A stretch of 64,000 nt of DNA from Sambucus nigra (GCA_949130495.1 OX422221.1:143315405-143379404); one strand, 5' to 3'. Counted from the stretch's first letter, positions 45,001 to 57,090 are shown. The notes: generated by a model from the sequence alone, not told the origin. A program made the numbers and translations.

Positions 45001-45260
45001 AATCCTGCACCCTCGGGCTAAGACCCATTAGTGCACCTATTAAGAAAATCATGCATCCCCGGGTAACACCCATTAATGCACATATCAATAATAATCCAAC
45101 ACCCCCGCGTTAACAATAATCATCCTTGTACCCCCGGGTTATCACCGATTAGTAAACTTAACAATAGAATTTCTGCAACCCGGAGTTATCACTCATTAGT
45201 GCGCTTAACTATAAGATTCTTGCACCCCCGGGTTATCACCCATTAGTGCTCTTAACAATA
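45001..45260. repeat. 47-bp tandem repeat array in LTR A
   Basis: About six units around CACCCCCGGGTTATCACCCA followed by TTAGTGC, one of them shortened (45,093-45,117). A diverged unit lies upstream at 44,890. Confidence 0.85.
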
Positions 45261-46835
45261 ATTTCCCATAATAGGCATACACACATCATATTATAATTTA
45301 TAGGTATTTCTCCAACCTACATATATACTCCTCATACGTATTTTAATCTCATATTTACGTATAGTATAATTATTTAGATTACTATCTCTCTCGTAATCTC
45401 CAAGGTATATTCTCTCTATACCGAAATAATTAAAGTATTTATTCTCACATACTTTCCCGAAATTTCGTTTTATTTAAATTTACTATTTGGTAGTTTCTCT
45501 CAACCGGTAAACTCAAAACTGGACTCTAAGAAAGTTCCCAAAATTCCTTTTGTCGCTCGAACCAGATGACATGTCGTTCGAACCACTTCCCCATGTCATT
45601 CGAACCACTTCGCTCGAGACCCCCATCTCGTTTGAACCACTTCGCGTGACTTCGTGCGAGACCCACTATTTCGTCGTCTTCATCGAATTTCGGCATTTTC
45701 TACCATTTTTTTGAACCTAAAAACCTCTAAGATTCAACATCCAACACCTTATCATCAATACCCATCAACACCTAACAGATTATAAATCATTCCCAACATC
45801 GTAGGATCATTAATTCGTCATTTAACATCATAATTATTTAAAATGCCCAAATTAATTCATATGAACCATAGTTTCCAAATTTTAATTTAAAGAACCTAAT
45901 CAACCCAGATTCGTTCATCAATATATAATCCAATTCCTTGATTAATCCTCTACATACATGAAGGAATTTCAACCACTAATTTGTAACAACCCTCGAATCT
46001 GGGAGGCTCATTTTATATTAATTTTACCGCATAAGGTAATTATATAAAATGTGGGGACTGTAGTAAATATTAATTAAAAGTTAATATTTACTAGACTGAT
46101 GCATATTTACAGTATGTGAAAGTAAATATCATCAGGTTGCATGTTTATAGTGTCATATATTTAAAATGACATTTTGATTTAAATGAAATTAGAACTCGAA
46201 ATATTTTATAAAATTTCCGGATGCCAGTTTAGAGGGTGTAGTTAGTCTCGGAGGGTGCGAGACAGTCAAAATACGTGTCATATTACATTTTTGTATTTCG
46301 GGCACTTTTACCTGATTTTAACGTAAACACTTATTTGGGAGTCATTTTAATGTAGTATTAACTACTTAAGTTGAGAGTTTTAACTTAAGCCACGATTTTA
46401 GCTTTCCTAAACCCCTTATTTTTCCCATTTTATGTCTTGAACATATAGAGAGTAAAGAGAGAAAGAAAGAAGAAGAGAAAAGAGGAGAAAGAAGAGAAAA
46501 ATGAAGATTGAAGATGGATTGATGCTCCTACTCAAAGAAATTTGATATTTCCTACATCAAGGCAAGTTTTCTACTTGCTAATATATGATTTAAGTTGAAT
46601 AATTTGTATGATATTTATGTATATTCATTTGGAGATCAAAAATGGAATTTATGGGAATTAAACCATAATCTTAGTTTTGATGAGAAAAATTGTGGATTAT
46701 AATGGTTATTAATCATGTAGGATAAATGTTGGGTAGATAAATGTCGTTGGCTGTGGGAAAAATTGAAGAGATTGGAGGTTTGGGGGAAATTAGGGCTCAA
46801 AACACTTAGAAAAAAACTAGGAAATTCTGCAGAAC

Positions 46836-47015
46836 CGAATTGATTCGCCTTGAGACAGTTTTCAGGTCTGGGTTGATCGAATCGATTCGGATGGTCCGAA
46901 TCGATTCGGCATTTATGCAGGGGGCAGGTTTTCTTGACCGAATCGATTCGGATGGTCCGAATCGATTCGCTTTCTTGAACCCAAATCGATTCGGCTAGGC
47001 CGAATCGATTCGGAA
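46836..47015. repeat. Cluster of ATCGAT-centred palindromes
   Basis: CCGAATCGATTCGG or close variants, with ATCGAT centres starting at 46,881, 46,900, 46,942, 46,961, 46,985 and 47,004, so most spacings are 19-24 bp or twice that. Single degenerate words precede the series. Confidence 0.9.
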
Positions 47016-47944
47016 GCCCTGCATTTTGAGGGATTTTCTTAGTTTTGTCCCAAATTCATTTCTTTAATTCTAAGGTCTAGGAACCTTCTTTAATGAAGTA
47101 AACCAGGTGTCCTAGAGTTGTAATTTAGTTAATACTTTCCCTACACTAGGAATGGGGTAAGTGGGGAATTTTCCGGGGATATGCCAATTGATGTTAGGGC
47201 ATTCTTTGTCTAGTTAATTATTATGAAACTAGAATTCCTAGGGTTATGTTTGGGAGACTTTTGGAGCTCAATGGAGCTACATTAATCTTGATGGTTCATA
47301 ATAATACCATAAAAGTAAGTTGGGAGTATAAATTGAAAGTTCATTCATTCCTTTGAGGTATGATAGTATTGGGGGTTTAAAAATAACACCCTAAAATGTT
47401 TGGAGAAGATTAAGAGTTTCAATTACTCCTTTGAGGTTGTAACAACGGTATAATTTATCGTGTGGCTCCGGATAATAAGTTATATTATTTACAAATAAAG
47501 TAAATGGAAATGGTATTGATTTTAGTAAATGATAATTTACTTAATCATGAACTCGGTAAATGATAATTTACTTGATTGTTGAAAATGGTAAATAAAATGG
47601 TTGATACACACCTCTCTAAATGACATCATAAGGGAAGTTCGCGCGCTTGGTGATGCCCCCTGGATAGTGAATGCAGGGTGGATATAGTCCATAGGCCATA
47701 TGAGCGATATGTTATGTTTTCTGCGCTGGTGAGGAGATTTCGGGTCTGGTCTTGACTCTCCCGCAGGCATATGGCCGCTTACCGACGTATTGCGATAGGT
47801 GCCCAGGTTGTCTTGTATAGATAGGCCCTGGAAGATGATGGATATTTAGGGGCACGCCCAGTGGGGAAACTCGGAGGGGCGGTCTTAGAATCGTTATATG
47901 TATATAAATATAACTATTCATCATCAAGTGGGACTTGACGGAGT

Positions 47945-48185
47945 ATATGCCATAAAGAGCATGAAGAAGTGCCACAAAGAGCACAGTACAATGCCACAAA
48001 GAGCATTCAATGTTGATGATATTCCTGTTAAGGAATGGTTATGCCAGGATGGGCATGTAATTGAAATAAAATCCATAAAGAGCTTACGATTTTAATTATA
48101 TTTTCCTGATAAGGAATGAAATGCTAGTAAAGAGCATAAATGTTGTAATTATGAGTTCCTGATAAGGAACATAATAATGAAATGG
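47945..48185 (+). repeat. Short minisatellite in the solo LTR
   Basis: Repeated ATGCCACAAAGAGCA (about 22-bp period) passes into alternating TTCCTGATAAGGAA and AAAGAGCAT words. TTCCTGATAAGGAA is itself nearly palindromic. Confidence 0.75.
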
Positions 48186-48646
48186 AAGTTTTAAATTTAT
48201 GTTACCAATGTTGTTCTTTTCTGTCTTCGTTATGTTTTAGAATTGTGTAGATAGATTTTATTCTTTCTATCATGATTTTATTCATAATTGTCATACTCTT
48301 TATTCATCTGGTAATCATATAGAACCGGGCCCTGACCCGTTTACATTTCTTGTTGCATATGCATCTTGTCTCCGCTCAGGTACTCCGCCGCAAGGATGCC
48401 TGACTTGCATTCCTATTCCGATGTCTTCGGCGATCCGTGATGCATTGCGGGTATTATGGGATACAATTGGTATAAACGTTTTCATTTTTTGTATTCTAAT
48501 TAAGATCGGGTCTCTTTCACTCGGGCGAGGCCCAAGCTTTTGTAATTGATTAATGTAATGTAATATATATAAATTTATTGAAATTGTTTAATAATGTTGT
48601 ATGAATCAACGGACCGATAACATATTTGGTCCTCTTATCTGTTACT

Positions 48647-48650
<4 letters not shown>

Positions 48651-48690
<40 letters not shown>
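48651..48690. repeat. (TA)n microsatellite in the solo LTR
   Basis: 20 TA units, about 310 bp after the conserved GC word, so not at the same place as in LTRs A and B. Confidence 0.95.
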
Positions 48691-48694
<4 letters not shown>

Positions 48695-49720
48695 CTAGTG
48701 GTTTCCCCTATCTTGTCAGGAAATGGATTGTTTGTTTAACTTTATTTACTTTAAATTCAAAAAAAAAATTGGCAACCCGTTTTCTGAAATATTTGGTGGT
48801 TATCCTGGATACTCTATATTTTTATGGTGATGCTGAGAATGATTCCATCTATGATTCCGTTATATTGGATTATTGGGCTGGCCACCCCTTATTTCGGATC
48901 ACGGGGTGTCACATAATTAACTTAGTCCTTAATCATAAATTAAATCTTCAATTTTCACCGAATTAACATGTAAATCATGATTAATTTCACCTATTCTAAC
49001 ATAAGCATGATTATTGCTAAAAGAAAGCAAGTAATAAACACTTGCCTCGAATATGACGGTCTGATCCATTGGTGATGTTGGTATATGTGCGTTCCTCTCT
49101 TCTCGATCTACGCGTTAGTGGTCACGATTGTGCAAGGTGAGGATAATTTGGCCTTCCCTCTTGGAGTTTGGTTCTCCCTCACACCTTCTATGGCTGCTCT
49201 TTCATTCCCGTGTCTCCCAACCCTAAAAGACTTTTCTTGGATGATAAAATAATTCCCCATTTTTGTCCATTAATTAAACCCAAAAATACAATTTACCATA
49301 ATGCCCTCTCGGGACGCCGGTTAGGCCTAAAATTACACCGGGAACCAAACTAAACACCCAGGTATACTATTTTGACTATCTCGACCCTCCCGGACTTAAC
49401 AGTGCACTCAAAATGACCATACTAGTTAATAAAAATAAATTCTCTTTTTATTACCAAACTGTCGTATTTCTCACTTTCGACAATTTATCAAATGTTATAA
49501 TTCCATATTACATATCACACAGTGATATTCAATAATTCTCAACAATAAATATTAACCCTTGGCACGCTAGTTAATAATTATTTTAATCCCGATTTATAAC
49601 AAATTAATTTCTCGCATTTTAATTTAATTAATCCAACAATAATAATTAATCGTATACTTATTCCCATAATAATAATTAATCACATAATTATTTAAATCGT
49701 CAAAAATACGGGGTGTTAGA

Positions 49721-49733
49721 TACTTCCCCCCTT
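49721..49733 (-). other. Polypurine tract of the Tekay-like element
   Basis: On the minus strand AAGGGGGGAAGTA abuts the 3' LTR start. Confidence 0.8.
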
Positions 49734-52700
49734 ACAATGGAATTTCGACCCGAAATTTGAAAAATGTATACTAGGTACAGACAACGCTGTAAAAATATTG
49801 TGCATCACATCCCGACGGTCACAAGTAAGCTACTCCGTACCACCCATATAGTACGCTATCGAATACACTTAATAATGAACACTTCACATGTGTTTGTTTT
49901 AAACTCCAGGTTACCCTGTCATATAGGCTCTTGCCCAAGCCTTTCTGCTTAAGTTTCACTACTTCAACTTTATTTTAGATATTCACTATCTAGCCTTCTA
50001 CTATTTGCACCTTAGTAGATTTATCCTCTTTTAATATACATACGACTTCGTCTCGTGTCGTTCATACAAGTAAATTGGTTGTGCAATATATATTTCACAC
50101 ACAATATTTACGATAATATCGATTCTTCTCCGACATTTGTAATCATAATTGGTCCCCCGCCTCTAACTCTCAAGTAGGACAATAACAAAGTTTATCGTGC
50201 CATACTTCTACTGGCACTCTGCCCGAACCTGAACTTATAGGAGTTATTTGGACACAAACTCCACTAGTGTAAGGTACTCCTCCCATCCTCCTTTAAGATC
50301 TCAGGGTCCACATAAAATTTTCTCTCCCGCATCCGATTAGGCCGCTTGTCTCGCCCATCCCTTTGTGGGTATTAGGTCGTACTCAATCGAATTTTAGTAC
50401 CTATAATCTTACCATCTCAGTTACATGAGAAAATCCTTGGGGATACTCTTCCATTCTCTAGTGGAAGGAGTCCTTACTGGTTTCGAATTGTCCGCCCTTT
50501 TTCTAACAGTCAGCTGACCCACTACAAGGCCAACTTTGAAAATTACTCTAGATTAAACCCATTACCACTGTTATTTGTATCCTGATACATTTTATACTCT
50601 CTTGAATGTACTTCTAATCATGATACACTTTGTCGTATCGTGTGACACAAGTCTCTTTTCCCGCTCAAAAATCTCAGTTTATTTTAAACGTAAGTCTCTA
50701 ACAAATCTTACGGAGTAATCTTCGGCTTACCCGACTACAGGTTATCGAATTCACAAGAGAATCATAATCCACTGTTTGATTCAATCCCCTAGGGCGTCCA
50801 TACACCTTATGCCTCACGCATTTTTACACAAATGACATAAAATTTTCTTACTTCAATTCTTGCACACTAGGTATGCTGATGTGGTAGGGGTGTACTCAAC
50901 CACCCCACTAGTAAAAAATTAATCAATCCTTCAATGGTATCATTATTCTATTCAGAATGATACTAAGACTAGGTGACTCTATTGGCCTTAAGTCATAAAA
51001 TAATTATCAACTCTCAATTATATTCTCCTTTAGGTACAATAACCAACATACAAAACTTATGTATTATCGACCAAACTTCTCTCCAACTCCCGACGTTCGC
51101 TAGTTTCATGCGTGGGATGTCTCGCAAAGAGAAATCCAAATAAGGAACCCCCCGATACACTACTATCTAACCTAGCCGGTTGTCGAGGTCTGTAAGGCCT
51201 TCAGTACATACCATGTACTTTCCCACAATCTACGTATCGTGACATAAAAGTCTACTCGTCCACTCTCATGTACCTAAAAATGTAACATGAAGCATAACAC
51301 CCTTACTAATCCAAGTACTCAGCGTAATAAATATAATGGGTTCTATCTCTCTGCTTGAAGAAGAACAAAATGAAACCTGAGTCTCCTCATTAAAATAAAT
51401 TCCTACGCACTGCAATCACATATAACTAGACAACATACTCGCTGAGGTCTATAACATCGTGAAAATTTTCATATATTCATATATCTGGGCCCAATCCCAT
51501 TTCAAGTGGCGCCGCACAAAATAAAGATTTCTCCTCCCGGAGTATCCGGCACGACGGTCATATCACTATATTTTTACTATCGTTTAACCATATGGTAATT
51601 AATTAGTATACATTACAATAATAAACTCTACTAAAGATGACTCACTTTAGTAATAAATTATAACAACAAAACATATTCTTAGGGCGCACCTGGTTTACTC
51701 ATGGGCAATCATCAAAATGCCCTGCTAACAACGAGAAATACGTTTGTAACAAGACTGTTAAAACTAATGTTCCCACTAAACTCGACCCGCACGCGAAGTT
51801 TAGGGTTTCCAATTTACATAAAAGTTGTGACACACCCATGTCACTAGAATCTATCCTTTACTCACAAGGAAGAAGCAAAACCTCACTAGTCTCACCAAAT
51901 CACAGGGTCTCAGCACGTGGTTTCCATCATGACCCATGAACATCTGCAATCGTCATATATCCTAGGATTTCATCTTATAGTTGTCCTCTCTCATCATGGA
52001 CAATTTATTCCATCATGTGGGCTTCGTGCCCATTGTTGAAACGTTGGCCCAAACTCTCTATGCCTCAGTTATAACCTTATTGAACTCTCGTTTACATCCC
52101 GAGCCCCGTAGACCCTGACATACTGTATGCTAATATTAACGAGGACTCTACTGGTCTAGCCTGAACCCATCACTCTTGGGTTATAAATTTCTTGGGCCTA
52201 ATTCTCTTGACCCTAAATTCTTTCTCTAGAAGTCTCGTTTCTCCATCTGTTATGCCTAACTTCCATGGTTTACAATTTCTAATCTCTTCGGTCTCACTTC
52301 TCAATTGTGAACACCTTCAATACTTATAGTTATACTTCCTTCACATACGGAAAACTTCATGAACCATTTCCCCGTCACTGGTCCCACATACCATTTTGGG
52401 AATGTCCTTCTCTCGGACCGAGTAGTCTTAACTTGCTGGCTACACTTGCCTTTCGGAACTATGGTCGTCTTCCACGGTCCTAATTAACTTCATCGTCACT
52501 TTGTAGGAAGTTAATCAACTTAAAATCATCTAACCATGTTCCTATTGGGTATACTCTCATGTGGGGTTTCACTAACACCGTTAAGTTCAGTTTTGCTTTT
52601 CGTTCAGATTTTCTAACCTTTTCGGCTTGCTTCTTCTGGAAAGAATGCAAGAACTAGTCACCATATAACCTTGATGACATCAACATTAGTCATCCTAGCT

Positions 52701-53550
52701 GGATTTCTCATCTATGCTTATATTCTACTCACGGGTTCTTTATCAACTATAAACCCTTTGGATAATTTATGCCCCTCTGCCAGGTACGAAGTTCATTATG
52801 CAATTCAACCTTTCTCTCATAATCGATTTTTATCTTACCCATTATGTTAAACATCAAAATTTCATTCGCATTTTGTTACCACATCGAATGAAAGACCTCA
52901 CGGTCAAATCGTACCCAAATTTCTTTCTAAATTTCAAACACACTTCTTCAAATATGGTGATTGCCTCAAATCACTACACGATGCTCCTAAGAGCTATAGC
53001 TTTTAACTCCAAATTTAATTTTGAGTGTCGTCACATCCCACTCTACACAATTGCCTTCGGATTTTCTACCTCCGCTGGTCTGATACACTTTCTCATTTTC
53101 TTCTATGCATCTTCACCTATGGGTTTTTAAAAGAGTCCCTCTGATTTCCCCTTTATCGACTATGCTAAGTGGTCCTGAAATCACTCCACCGTTATCTATG
53201 ACTGTGTCCTGGGAACTCACAGTTCTCGAGTGACGATTTTACTATCTCTTACTTAAGTAATCCTCATGGTGATTTTTGTCCCAATCACTCTTTCCCGATT
53301 ACTCTATGTCTTCTGTTGAGCTTGTTCACTCGCAGTTCTTCTTATGGCCCTCACTGGTCATCGTAAAATATTTGGTGTTCGAATCACACCGAATTTCGTA
53401 TAATGAGTCACATCCATTATAATTCGCAGTAGGAGGACGTAAGTCGCATACGTAAGTGAACACAACAACCCTATCATAAGGCTCTACATCAAAGAACGAT
53501 GTGCTGAAACGTAATAAGCCGTACAGATCCTAAGGACACTAGAACCTGAT
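49734..53550 (-). other. Largely non-coding interior of the Tekay-like element
   Basis: Both strands are full of stop codons; the longest plus frame (52,798-53,130, 110 codons) is antisense to the element and has no recognisable domain. Near the PBS end a minus-strand ATG followed by a basic, quickly interrupted frame could be a relic of gag. No GAG-PRE, DTG, YVDD or D-D-E block was found by eye. Confidence 0.6.
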
Positions 53551-53562
53551 ACTCTGATACCA
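53551..53562 (-). other. Primer-binding site, initiator-Met tRNA type
   Basis: On the minus strand TGGTATCAGAGT, two bases after the 5' LTR, as in the element at 11,149 apart from the final base. Confidence 0.85.
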
Positions 53563-54079
53563 CCTGTGACACCCCACCCAATTAAATATTGGGTGATCAG
53601 TCCTTTATACAATCTATAACAGAATGTTCGATTGGTTCATTCTTAGCATCACTGTCGAAAACTTAAATCCAATTAATTACCTAACATTTAATTAAGCTAG
53701 TGTCAAAACATTTCCCAATTTAATTTGAAACCAATTGATTTAATTAATTTCTGAACATTGAATTATAAACCACACACAAGAAATGAATGCTGATTAAATT
53801 AGATACTGAATAATTAAGACTGGATAAAATCTTCCAGTTCTAGTCACAAAACAAAACCAAAATAAATATTCAATCCAACAAAAAGGAACTACAAAGGAAC
53901 TGAGTACAATCCCGCTAATTAGGATGGGAGACACATGCCCGAACTGAAGTATCTGAGCTAGGAACTGAATAAAATGAGAGAAGCGTCTAATCTCAATGAC
54001 CCGCAACTTCCACAACAACTGCAGCTCGGCAAACCATCCAAGTATCTAGAATCGATGTTCCTGTGGCTAGGCACCTGTA

Positions 54080-54082
<3 letters not shown>

Positions 54083-54173
<91 letters not shown>
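54083..54173. repeat. (TA)n in LTR B
   Basis: 91 bp of TA, about 24 bases from the conserved AAACGGGTCAGAGCCCG word (54,197-54,213) that precedes it on the minus strand. Confidence 0.95.
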
Positions 54174-54174
<1 letters not shown>

Positions 54175-54722
54175 CAAAACAGAGGAGAAATACAAGAAAC
54201 GGGTCAGAGCCCGAGGTGTAAAAATGATTTAGCAAGTATTTAAAACTGGTTCTTAAAACAAGTCTTATACCCATGTTAGTTATCGAACTCTCACATGAGT
54301 TTCTCACCTATCATCTATTGTGCACGTCTAACGTACATCTAGCCTCCCCCTAGCTATACCACCCAGTCTAGCCTAGTCGGAAACCATACTACTACTAACT
54401 ATGCTCACTAGTAGTATTCCCGTATCGCCCATACAATACTCTATTCAAATAGTTTATCTCACATACTAAGTTTCATTATTCACCGTTTGAATGGTTAATC
54501 TTTTATCTACTAAGATTACTTCATTTCTCATTTCCATTTTTATCTACTAGTCTCACAAAGTAGGAAGTTAACCAAGTACACTCATACATATATATAGTCT
54601 CATCATCCCTATATATATACACTAATCCTACACCCTTAGGTTAAGACAACTTGGTGCAATGTAATGATTATTATTATTATTACCAAGTCTACTAATTTCA
54701 CATAGTAGAAATATTCATAAGT

Positions 54723-54731
<9 letters not shown>

Positions 54732-54777
<46 letters not shown>
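54732..54777. repeat. (CA)n in LTR B
   Basis: 23 CA units preceded by a short CT run; absent from LTR A at the same place (about 44,985). Confidence 0.95.
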
Positions 54778-54786
<9 letters not shown>

Positions 54787-54787
<1 letters not shown>

Positions 54788-55070
54788 CAAATCCTGCACC
54801 CCCGGTCAAATACCCACTAGTGCACCTATTAAGAAAATCCTGCATCCCCGGGTTAACACCCGATAATGCACATATCAATAATAATCTAGAACCCCCGGGT
54901 TATCACCCATTAGTGCACCTACTAAATAATCATCCTTGTACTCCCGGGTTATCACTCATTAGTACACTTAACAATAGAATTTCTGCACCCCCGAGTTATC
55001 ACTCATTAGTGCGCTTAACTATAAAATCATTGCACCCCCGGGTTATCACCCATTAGTGATCTTAACAATA
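54787..55070. repeat. 47-bp tandem repeat array in LTR B
   Basis: Six units of CACCCCCGGGTTATCACCCA / TTAGTGC, matching the LTR A array unit by unit but without the shortened unit. Confidence 0.85.
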
Positions 55071-55369
55071 ATTTCCCATAATAGGCATACACACATCCTG
55101 TTATAATTTATAGGTATTTCTCCTACCTACATATATACTCCTCATACGTATTTTAATCTCATCTCTATGTATAGTATAATTATTTAGATTACTATCTCTC
55201 TCGTAATCTCCCAGGTATATTCTCTCTATACCAAAATAATTAAAGTATTTATTCTCACATACTTTCCCAAAATTTTGTCTTATTTAAATTTACTATTTGG
55301 CAGTTTCTCTCACTCCAATAAACCGGTAAACTCAAAACTGGACTCTAAGAAAATTCCTAAAATTCCTTT

Positions 55370-55505
55370 TGTCGCTCGAGCCAGATGATATGTCGTTCGA
55401 ACCAGAATGACATATCGTTCGAACCAGAATGACATGTCGTTTGAACCACTTCTCGCGAGATTCCCATCTCGTTTGAACCACTTCGCGCGACTTCGCGCGA
55501 GACCC
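55370..55505. repeat. TTCGAAC palindrome cluster in LTR B
   Basis: TGTCGTTCGAACCA words at about 20-22-bp spacing, followed by TTCGCGCGACTTCGCGCGAG. Counterpart of 45,551-45,665. Confidence 0.85.
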
Positions 55506-56672
55506 ACTGTTTCGTCTTCTTCACCAAATTTCAGCTTTTTCTACTATTTTTTTGGACCTAAAAACCTCTAAGATTCAACACCCAACATCTCATCATCAAT
55601 ACCCATCAACACCTAACAGATTATAAATCATTCCCAACATCCTAGGATCATTAATTCGCCATTAAACATCATAATTATTTAAAATCCCCAAATTAATTCA
55701 TATGAACCCTAGTTTCCAAATTTTCATTTAAAGAACCTAATCAACCCAGATTCGTTCATCAATATATAATCCAATTCCGTGATTAATACTCTACATACAT
55801 GAAGTAATTTCAACCACTAATTAACCTAGTCCTTAATCATAATTTAAATCTCCAATTTTCACCCAATTAACATGTAAATCATGATTAATTTCACCTATTC
55901 TAACATGAGCATGATTATTGCTAAAAGAAAACAAGTAATAAACACTTGCCTAGAATATGATGGTCTGATCCATTGGTGATGTTGGTATATGCGAATTCCT
56001 CTCTTCTCGATCTACGCGTTGATGGTCATGGTTGTGCAAGGTGAGGATAATTTGGCCTTCCCTCTTGGAGTTTGGTTCTCCCTCACACCTTCTATGGCTG
56101 TTCTTTCCTTCCTGTGTCTCCTAACCCTAAAAGACTTTTCTTGGCTAATAAAATAATTCCCAATTTTCGTCCATTAATTAAATCCAAAAATATAATTTAC
56201 CATAATGCCCTCTCGGGACGCTGGTTAGGCCTAAAATTTCCCCGGGACCCAAACTAAACACCCGGGTATACTATTTTTACTATCTCGACCCTCCCAAACT
56301 CAACGGCGCACTCGAAATGACCATAAAAGTTAATAAAAATAAATTCTCTTTTTATTTTATTCAATTAGTCCTGACACGACTCACATGCGTGTCAGAATTA
56401 AATTATCAAACTGTCATATTTGTCACTTTCGACAATTTATCAAATGTTATAATTCCATATTACATATCACACAGTAATATTCAATAATTCTCAACAATAA
56501 GTATTAACCCTTAGCACGCTAGTTAATAATTATTTTAATTCGGATTAATAACAAATTAATTTCTCGCATTTTAATTTAATTAATCCAACAACAATAATTA
56601 ATCGTATACTTATTCCCATAATAATAATTAATCACATAATTATTTAAATAATAAAAAATACGGGGTGTTACA

Positions 56673-57090
56673 CGCTCTTCGTTGGTTCTTATTTCTCGAG
56701 GAGTCCAGGATTCCCAATTGGGAGGATGTCACCCATGAATTTATATCAAAGTATAAGTATAACGAAGAGTTGGAGTTTACCCACTGTGATTTAGATCTTC
56801 TCAAATAAAATCCTGGGGAATCAGTTAGTAACTTCATAGCAAGGTGGAGAGAGAAAGCGTCCACCATGACCAACCATCCTTGTAAAGAGGAGCAAGTCTG
56901 TATTACGAAGAAGAATTTCTTACCCCATGTCCAAGAACGATGGGTTAATAGTAGTACCACCATTTTTGAGCCCTCCAAGAAGCAGGAGCAGAGATCAAAA
57001 AAGGTCTTGCCAAGATAGAAGTTGAGACAAAGAAAGTATCATATCAGTTCACTCCCAGAAAGTATGAGAAGCCCGTTATACCATAATTTT
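56673..57090 (+). pseudogene. gag: Tat/Ogre gag, 3' part
   Basis: Directly after the insertion the frame reads ALRWFLFLEESRIPNWEDVT followed by HEFISKYKYNEELEFTHCDL, then a stop, NPGESVSNFIARWREKASTM and NHPCKEEQVCI. This is the classical gag core (AL-WF--L----I-SW-D----F---Y-YN----------L--P-ESF-E-A-RWRE-A). It continues the protein broken at 43,875. Several stops follow. Confidence 0.8.

Larger units (their letters stand above)
45982..48913 (+). mobile_element. Solo LTR, Tekay-type, 2.93 kb
   Basis: Starts TGTAACAACCCTCG, ends CGGGGTGTCACA, and is flanked by a perfect 5-bp duplication TAATT (45,977-45,981 and 48,914-48,918). The uninterrupted target can be seen in LTR B at about 55,825 (CCACTAATTAACCTAG). 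No interior is present, so it arose by LTR-LTR recombination. Inside are a CCGAATCGATTCGG palindrome cluster (46,836-47,015), a minisatellite of AAAGAGCA units (47,945-48,090) and the conserved CGGGCCCTGACCCGTTT word (48,326-48,342). Orientation is opposite to its host LTR. Confidence 0.92.
43876..49720 (-). repeat. 3' LTR (LTR A) of the Tekay-like element, split by a solo LTR
   Basis: In plus coordinates it begins TGTGACACCCCGCCC and ends GGGGTGTTAGA. Without the 2.94-kb insertion it is about 2.91 kb. It contains (TA)n at 44,394-44,440, a 47-bp tandem array (45,001-45,260) and a TTCGAACCA cluster (45,551-45,665). Confidence 0.85.
43876..56672 (-). mobile_element. Tekay-like non-autonomous LTR retrotransposon (LARD-like), 12.8 kb including a nested solo LTR
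   Basis: On the minus strand the order is 5' LTR (56,672-53,565), PBS (53,562-53,551), 3.8-kb interior, PPT (49,733-49,721), 3' LTR (49,720-43,876, split by a solo LTR). The target duplication is CTCTC on the left and CGCTC on the right, one mismatch. By hand the outer 515 bp of the two LTRs differ at about 29 sites (5-6%). The interior shares a leader block (GGATCTGTACGGCTTATT) with the element at 11,147 but has no recognisable protease, RT or integrase, so it fits a large retrotransposon derivative moved by an autonomous Tekay-type relative. Confidence 0.85.
53565..56672 (-). repeat. 5' LTR (LTR B) of the Tekay-like element
   Basis: 3.11 kb, TGTGACACCCCACCC to CGGGGTGTTACA in plus coordinates. 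Compared with LTR A it has a longer (TA)n (54,083-54,173), an extra CT/CA run (54,723-54,777) and uninterrupted sequence at the solo-LTR site. Confidence 0.9.

Noticed and set aside
45001..45260. Possible centromeric satellite
   Set aside because: The 47-bp units are few, confined to the two LTRs at matching positions, and so are part of the LTR.
46836..47015. CRISPR-like appearance of regularly spaced repeats in the solo LTR
   Set aside because: Repeats are 14-bp palindromes with 5-10-bp spacers inside a plant LTR; CRISPR needs longer repeats and unique spacers of about 30 bp, and this is nuclear plant DNA.
48601..48966. 121-codon plus frame with an Ile-Tyr repeat
   Set aside because: It runs through a (TA)n microsatellite inside the solo LTR; the remaining residues show no motif.
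52798..53130. 110-codon plus frame in the Tekay-like interior
   Set aside because: Antisense to the element orientation and without any motif; length is not exceptional in 3.8 kb of sequence.
54080..54307. Ile-Tyr repeat frames on both strands in LTR B (and the similar pair at 44,285-44,574)
   Set aside because: Translations of the TA run and flanking LTR sequence; the same words on both strands show they are shadows.
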